DNA from: Gnetum montanum
Lineage: Eukaryota; Streptophyta; Gnetopsida; Gnetales; Gnetaceae
Direction of reading: 5' to 3'
Assembly: GCA_015680685.1 (NCBI GenBank)
Contig: MNCI01010443.1
Location: forward strand, 1,996,564-2,060,563
Length of the DNA stretch: 64,000 nt
The translations under genes and the position numbers were made by a program. Positions 58,719 to 64,000 of this stretch are shown piece after piece; position 1 is the first letter of the stretch; every line of letters starts with the position of its first letter. The notes beneath the pieces were generated by a model. The model had not been told where the DNA came from and did no database searches. It saw nothing but the letters and a program-made list of their open reading frames with translations.

Positions 58719-59548
58719 AGCGTTCAAGAATACTCAAAGATGAACTGGCATGTACATATATGCAGAAGGCCATAACATCTGCATCTTAGCTTTATCACTT
58801 GTTGCTTGAACGGAAGACTCTTTCGCTCAGGTAGTCCACCAGGGTTAGAGGGAGTTTAGTCTCAGAAACGAGGACAGAAACGCTATTTGTTTAGACTTTG
58901 AACAGCAGAACATGTTTTGTTGACATTCAAGTTGACCCGACTCCAGAACTCGAGTCCGAGCACCAAATAGTAAAGTCTTGCGAGCTCGTGGAACTAGTCG
59001 TTATTTCAGAGTCCAGGTCGTGGAGCCGTATTGACTATGAGTACAGGTTTGGACTGTTTCCAAGCATCCTGGAACAAACACATGTTTCCCTTTTATTGAA
59101 AATTTGTAATGCGCGTTTTCCCTTTCCGTGTATTTGGCGTCGGTTTAAAAAAATGACCTGAAAATTTGGAAGCCATTCGACTCGGAAAACTGCAAAATGA
59201 TGTTGAACGTGAGACAAACAGATAGCATAAAAAATGAAGATAAATTTAAGGGCCAAACATGCATGATACGCTAGAATTTTTTAACATTGAAAATTGTAAA
59301 TGTGGAATATGGAAACTGGAATGCGGTGAAATTATTCACTCTAACAAAAGTTGTGTTTACGTGTATTTTATCTGCCTTTTCTAAACTCTTTAAGTATACT
59401 TTTAAATTTCTTTAACAAAGGAATGATCGGGAATTGAAATTTCTTTTGGAAAACATGTATGCGTAGACAGCGTTTTCTGCTTGCCTATTAGTTTTACATT
59501 AAATTTACAGCTCTTCATTTTCTAAATGATTTTTCTAATTTGACTTTT
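58719..59548. other. Upstream region of the GLR pseudogene
   Basis: Non-coding. Segments match the upstream region of the second GLR copy in the same order: TTTAGACTTTGAAC (58893 / 61480), GAGTCCGAGCACCAAA (58950 / 61541), GTGTTTACGTGT (59352 / 62007) and TTCTTTTGGAAAAC (59442 / 62122). So the duplication included the promoter. Confidence 0.65.
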
Positions 59549-59620
59549 TATTTTTATAAAAAATTTAATTAAAATTAACGATTATATTTTTATAAAAAGT
59601 TTAATTAAAATTAACGATTA
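59549..59620. repeat. 36-bp tandem duplication
   Basis: Two 36-bp units (59549-59584, 59585-59620) differing at one base, TATTTTTATAAAAA.. to AACGATTA. Confidence 0.95.
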
Positions 59621-59939
59621 ATGGCAGTTTCTAGAGGTGTGGCAAAGTAACTCAATCGAGTCAAAATCATTGCTCGGCAGAGAACGCAGATTATTGACCA
59701 GAAGGTTGAAGGGAGAAGCTTACCGAGGGCTGGCAATTGAATTCAACACAAGGGATGGCTTAGACGGTGGTCAAAATCGAGGCGCGGAGTTTGTTATGTC
59801 GGACAAAGTTAATCAAGTATAAGGAGGTCAAGGTCAAAATATTGACGGACCAGCCGGTTATTTGAAAAAGGTTCAATTATTCCAGTAACTTTGCATTGTA
59901 TACAAGAAAATTTCGAGATCCGTTCTTTTGAATTACCTT

Positions 59940-61050
59940 CTCCATTGGGTTTTCATCTTCCCTCATTTCATAGGTATGAGCATTTTTATTGGTTCGTGGT
60001 GTACTCCTTTGCATTTTTCCTTTTTATTTTTTTAAATTCTTTTTTCTCATTGGTGACTTGATTAATAAGTCTTTGCATGTAATGGGCTTGTATCTCTTCT
60101 AATTTCCCTTAACCATAAACCCCAAGAGTCTCTATTATTTTGTTTCATAACTGTCTATGATATGCCTAAGTTATTCTTGTTAAGAGAAGCCATGACCTTG
60201 GCACCTATGTAGAAGTGAATAGTATGTACCCAAAGCTGCATCAATGGATTTATGATTCTCTTGTCTCCATCCTTGGATTTGCTTCCTTAAATTAGACACC
60301 CTTGAATATGTCTAGTACTTGTCATTGAATAACTTCAACATACTATCCCATTTGTGAATAGAATCTAGTTCTAAGGATTTGTACTAGCTCTCAACATCTT
60401 TAATCAGTGTTCTTGGCAAGATCTTGAGCTTTTAGCATTCATTTGTAATATTTTGCAACACATTGTCATCATGGAAGGCTTGAGGATGATTCTACAAATC
60501 TACATGTTAGCTTCCCTTAAATTTTAAAATATTATTCATGTCATACTACTTAATGTTGTTCTTCCTTTGATGCGTAGTTCTTATTCTAACATCCTCTTTG
60601 ATGTTTATCATACTCATAGCCAATAAGGGTTCTTCATTATCATTTTATTCATCATAATCATAGTCTATGTCATGACAATGTACCCTTCAGTGTTCTCTAT
60701 CATACCTTCTACCATTTCTGTATTCGTTATCTTTGTCTTGATCACCATCTGTACTTTCATTTCTGTTTCTACAATATTATTTAGATTATCTATCTTGTCA
60801 TCTACTTGTGGCTCTTCCTTCCTATCAACACTCATCTTTGTGAGAGTTTGACAGTGGCTCTTCCTTCCTATCAACACTCATCTTTGTGAGAGTTTGACAA
60901 TAAGGATGATAAAGGGATGGAAAACTAGGAGAGCCCTTATTGCATACTCTTTTTGCATGAGCCCTTTGATTGTTTCTTCTTTGCCTATTGAAAGACTGAG
61001 GCCTAGGAGCCCTCTTGTGTTGGGTCTTGTTCCACCTCTTCTTTGGTTGC
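59940..61050 (-). pseudogene. Orphan Athila-type gag fragment
   Basis: Minus-strand sequence similar to gag of elements F and B: the block at 60050-60620 follows the same order as 1730-2290 (CCTTGGATT..CTTCCTTAAATTAGACAC, ATCATGGAAGGCTTG..ATGATT). No LTR is attached. At its high-coordinate end it joins a truncated GLR exon near 61050. All frames are broken; the short ORFs are chance remains. Confidence 0.6.
60808..60899. repeat. 46-bp exact tandem duplication
   Basis: GTGGCTCTTCCTTCC...TTTGACA occurs twice in a row (60808-60853, 60854-60899) with no mismatch, so it is recent compared with its surroundings. Confidence 0.97.
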
Positions 61051-61409
61051 TTGCTCCTGCAACTGTGGCTATTATTTCCGCTGTGGCCAACGTCTGTGAC
61101 CCCATGATGGCCACCGTTTCGTTTTTTTATAAAATCTGCCACAGCAAACAACGCTCCTGCCACTGCATTCTGTTGCCGTCCACCACTTTGAGATACAAAG
61201 TTGTAGAATTGAGAATAGACGAGCAGTTATTGATGTCCTCAGACTGCCATCTGGACCACTGTAGTGGCTGTTGCACCCACTATTGTTGTATCCCTCTCCA
61301 CCAGAGCTCCTATATTGATTATACTTGTTTCTGCCTGTGCTGCAAATCCAAAGCTCGCACAAACTAAGACCACCATGGCCAACTTGTACGTTTCCCTTGC
61401 AAGATCCAT
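61051..61409 (-). pseudogene. Truncated second GLR copy (start of exon 1)
   Basis: ATG at 61409 gives MDLARETYKLAMVVLVCASF, with INIGALVERDTTIVGA, parallel to the signal peptide and first strand of the full copy. After an extra base (GCAGTCTGAGG against GCAGTGGAGG) the frame continues LNSTTLYLKVVDG and VAIMGSQTLATAEIIATVAG, then homology stops at about 61051, where gag-like sequence begins. About 120 codons of a normal 900 remain. Its frameshift differs from that of the first copy, so the two decayed independently. Confidence 0.85.
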
Positions 61410-62970
61410 AGCGTTCAAGGATACCAAAAGATGAACCCGCTTGTGTACCCGCTTGTGTACATATGCAGAATGCCGTTTGTTTAGACTTTGAACCGCAGAA
61501 CATGGTTTTTTTAACTTTTAAATTACCACTCCATCACCCCGAGTCCGAGCACCAAACAGTAAAGTCTTACAAGCTCTATTGGCCAAGAGATTCAAGGAAT
61601 AAGATGTATACGATGTAGCCGAAGAAAGTAAATAAAGACTTTTCCTGACTCTGACTGACGCGTTGTTTCAGACTCCAGGTCATGGTATGGTATTGACTAT
61701 TGACTATGAGATAGGTTTGGACCGTGTCAAGATCCAACCATGTTAGAACACATGTAATACGCGTTTTCAATTTCTTCGCACGTACGATTAAAATGTTGAA
61801 TAAACTTGAGGTTGGTCTCAAAATATGAGCTTAAAACTCCGAAGTCATTCAGAAAACAACTTAGATGCTTAACGTGAGAGAGAGGCATAGCAACGAAAAT
61901 GAAGTGAAATTGAGGGGCTGGATTCGCCCGACATGATACGATAAAAATTTATCAATCTTGAAAATGTTCAATGTGTAAGAAAAAAAATTTAAACTTCAGC
62001 AAAGGTGTGTTTACGTGTGTTTTATCTGCCTTTTATAAAGGCTTAACCTTCCCACGGTAATGGTAATTATCAACGCAAAGCCGCAATACGTCAAGAAATA
62101 AATAAATATTGGGAAACCAAAATTCTTTTGGAAAACCTGTACGACCAGATATTGTTTTCTGCCCGTTGAAAGCCGTTTATTTTTTAATGATTTTTCTGAT
62201 TTAATGTTTCATTTTTACTGAAATTGAAGCATTATTAAGTCAAAAGAACAAATATTACATTACATTTTTATTAAAAATAAAATAGACCCTGCAAATTAAT
62301 CAAGTATCAATGGAGGACAACAAAAACAAATCATACAAGGTTTTTTGTTGTAACATTATAAAGTTGTCTCAAATAGGTAGTCTTAGCAAAAGAAACAAAT
62401 GCATATAACTTATCTACAAGGCTTTGGTTAGAATATAATTGTAACACAATGTACAGTCTATAGTTTCATAATGATCCAAAGTTGTTTGTAAGTACTTCTA
62501 AACAAGTCATAACAAAAGGACATGACTTATCATGCAAACCATTACAACCTTATTTGTGGAACATAAGTAGCCAAGAATTAAGTTATGAAGACACGTGGGT
62601 GAAGAGAAGAATAAGTTGTAAGGAATAACAAAAGGATAAAAGGAAGATAGTAGGCGTAAGTAACAATGAATCATAAGGAAAGATAATGGATGAAGTATTA
62701 CATAGAAGAAAATAAAAATTAGAACTACAAGAATTCGAAGAGACATGTCTAAAGTAAAAAAAAGTAGGTAACACTAAGGAATGTAATTAAAGAAAGGAGT
62801 CGTTATGATCCATAGAGTCATAATGACAATCCAAGAATCCAAAAGGTTATCAAATGACTCATAAGAAAAAGAAGTGACAATGGATCCACTTTCCTAAACA
62901 AGATAAGAAGATCCAAGCTGAACCATTCTTAATTTGGTCCAATTTTCTAATCAGGAAGAGAAGACCATAT
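61410..62970. other. Upstream region of the second GLR copy, then AT-rich sequence
   Basis: 61410 to about 62170 aligns in pieces with 58719-59500. After that nothing is recognised. Confidence 0.5.
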
Positions 62971-63381
62971 TGTTATGATGGAATGATGAAGATAACTATG
63001 AAGAGGGATAGGCTATGATTGAGGTAGTAGTCCTTAACATGTTAAGTTGTGGATCTCTAAGGAGTCCAAGAAGGCCCAACCTATGTAGTATTGACGAATT
63101 GAGAAAATTTCCACTATACCTGTCATGAGTAAGCAAAGGCAGGCATTATAAGGATGTAGCCAAGAAGAAAGAGAAGAAAAAGAAGAATATGTTAAAAAGA
63201 AGAGATTTCATAATAAGATTAAGGATATCAAGAATGACTATAGAATGTTGATGATCCTATTATGAAAGATATATGTTGATGAATTACTTAATCTACAAGT
63301 TATGTGTTAAATTTTTCTCATAACCTAAATGATCCTGAACTAATTAGTGTTATCCTAGAGATGTAAAATCAAACTCTAACA
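62971..63381 (+). repeat. Possible Copia-type LTR
   Basis: Begins TGTTATGATG and ends CTCTAACA, so the ends form the inverted pair TGTTA/TAACA. It is directly followed by TGGTATCGAAGC. Length 411 bp would suit a Copia LTR. No second LTR or pol is in the window. Confidence 0.4.
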
Positions 63382-63393
63382 TGGTATCGAAGC
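63382..63393 (+). other. Possible initiator-tRNA-Met primer site
   Basis: TGGTATCGAAGC against the usual TGGTATCAGAGC: two adjacent transitions. Sequence to 63941 shows no gag pattern I can name. Confidence 0.4.
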
Positions 63394-63941
63394 TAGAGGT
63401 TGGAAATTCGTAATGAAGAAGAGGAAATTATGGAGAAAATATAACTAGAATTACTAAATTCAAAATGAAGTGATGTGCCAAAATATCATAATGTTTCAAA
63501 AATAAAGGACATTTATATAAGATAGTTGTATGGAAGAGTTAATCAATTAAACCCTATATATGGAGGCACATGTGTAAGGAACAAAACATGGGCTAATATA
63601 TTGCTAAGCATAAGAAAGTAGAAAGATTAGAATACAGTAGAAGGATAGAATAAAACCATGGAGCAAGTTCATGAGTAGATAAAGCTCTTGATAATAGCCT
63701 TAGAAATAATGTTGGAATCTCCTATGATGTCTACCAATTAAAAGAATGGTACTCAACATCATCTACTTCTTGAACATCATATGAAGTACATTATCTACAT
63801 ATTCCTACGAATGGAAGACAAGCTAAATAAATCAATATGACATTCGAAAACTATGGAAGATCCCAGAAGAAAATGTGTAAGCAAGCAAGGACAAGCCAAC
63901 GATAATAAGTGAAACACCACAAAAATCTTCTAAGTGTTGCA

Positions 63942-64000
63942 CCAGCGTTCACGCCCAGCGTACACGCCCAGCGTACACGCCCAGCGTACACGCCCAGCGT
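63942..64000. repeat. 13-bp tandem repeat at the right edge
   Basis: Units CCAGCGTACACGC at 63955, 63968 and 63981, a first variant CCAGCGTTCACGC at 63942 and a partial unit at 63994; it continues beyond the window. Confidence 0.95.

Noticed and set aside
63942-64000. CRISPR array
   Set aside because: Units are contiguous without spacers and the genome is a plant's.

Overview
This is nuclear DNA from a plant with a large, repeat-rich genome. The evidence is plant-type Ty3/Gypsy elements of the Athila and Tat kinds, primer sites matching a plant-type tRNA-Asp, a plant glutamate-receptor-like (GLR) gene with plant introns, a Helitron relic and AT-rich spacers. The old, several-percent-diverged LTR pairs and the nesting would suit a gymnosperm, but nothing here fixes the species. 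I found no bacterial genes, CRISPR array, rRNA or tRNA gene, and no clearly intact cellular gene.

Layout. 1-4190: 5' end of an Athila-like element on the minus strand (element F; the rest is off the left edge), inserted in element E. 4191-8855 plus 26071-~26870: element E, a decayed minus-strand dual-RNase-H Gypsy element with the unusual order gag-PR-aRNH-RT-gRNH-INT. 8856-26070: element D, a 17.2-kb plus-strand Tat-like element inserted in the gag of E with target duplication ATTGG. Between its protease and reverse transcriptase, D carries a multi-exon gene on the opposite strand (15007-19084) with its own TATA-like box. 26870-34554: AT-rich and low-complexity DNA with a 300-bp direct repeat pair, a GA microsatellite, a Helitron relic and one possible receptor-like exon. 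34555-53901: element A, a shortened Athila-like element (duplication CCATT), whose 5' LTR is split by the complete 13.3-kb element B (40389-53680, duplication ACTAC). B carries gag-PR-RT-RH-INT and, downstream in the same orientation, an extra 942-codon frame preceded by an LTR-like promoter module. 55386-58718: a GLR pseudogene on the minus strand. 59940-61050: a stray gag fragment fused to a truncated second GLR copy (61051-61409). 62971-63394: a possible Copia-type LTR and primer site. 63942-64000: a 13-bp tandem repeat running off the right edge.

How it fits together. The coding content is almost entirely retrotransposon, and every element is inactivated, mostly by stop codons that C-to-T change in CAA, CAG or CGA would explain. 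The most unusual content is accessory: D holds an antisense, intron-containing gene whose exon phases agree across several splice junctions, B holds a long sense-strand accessory frame, and A has lost pol yet keeps the C-terminal part of the same accessory protein. Two retrotransposon lineages thus carry large extra proteins with broadly similar plans (globular part, charged linker, coiled coil) in opposite orientations.
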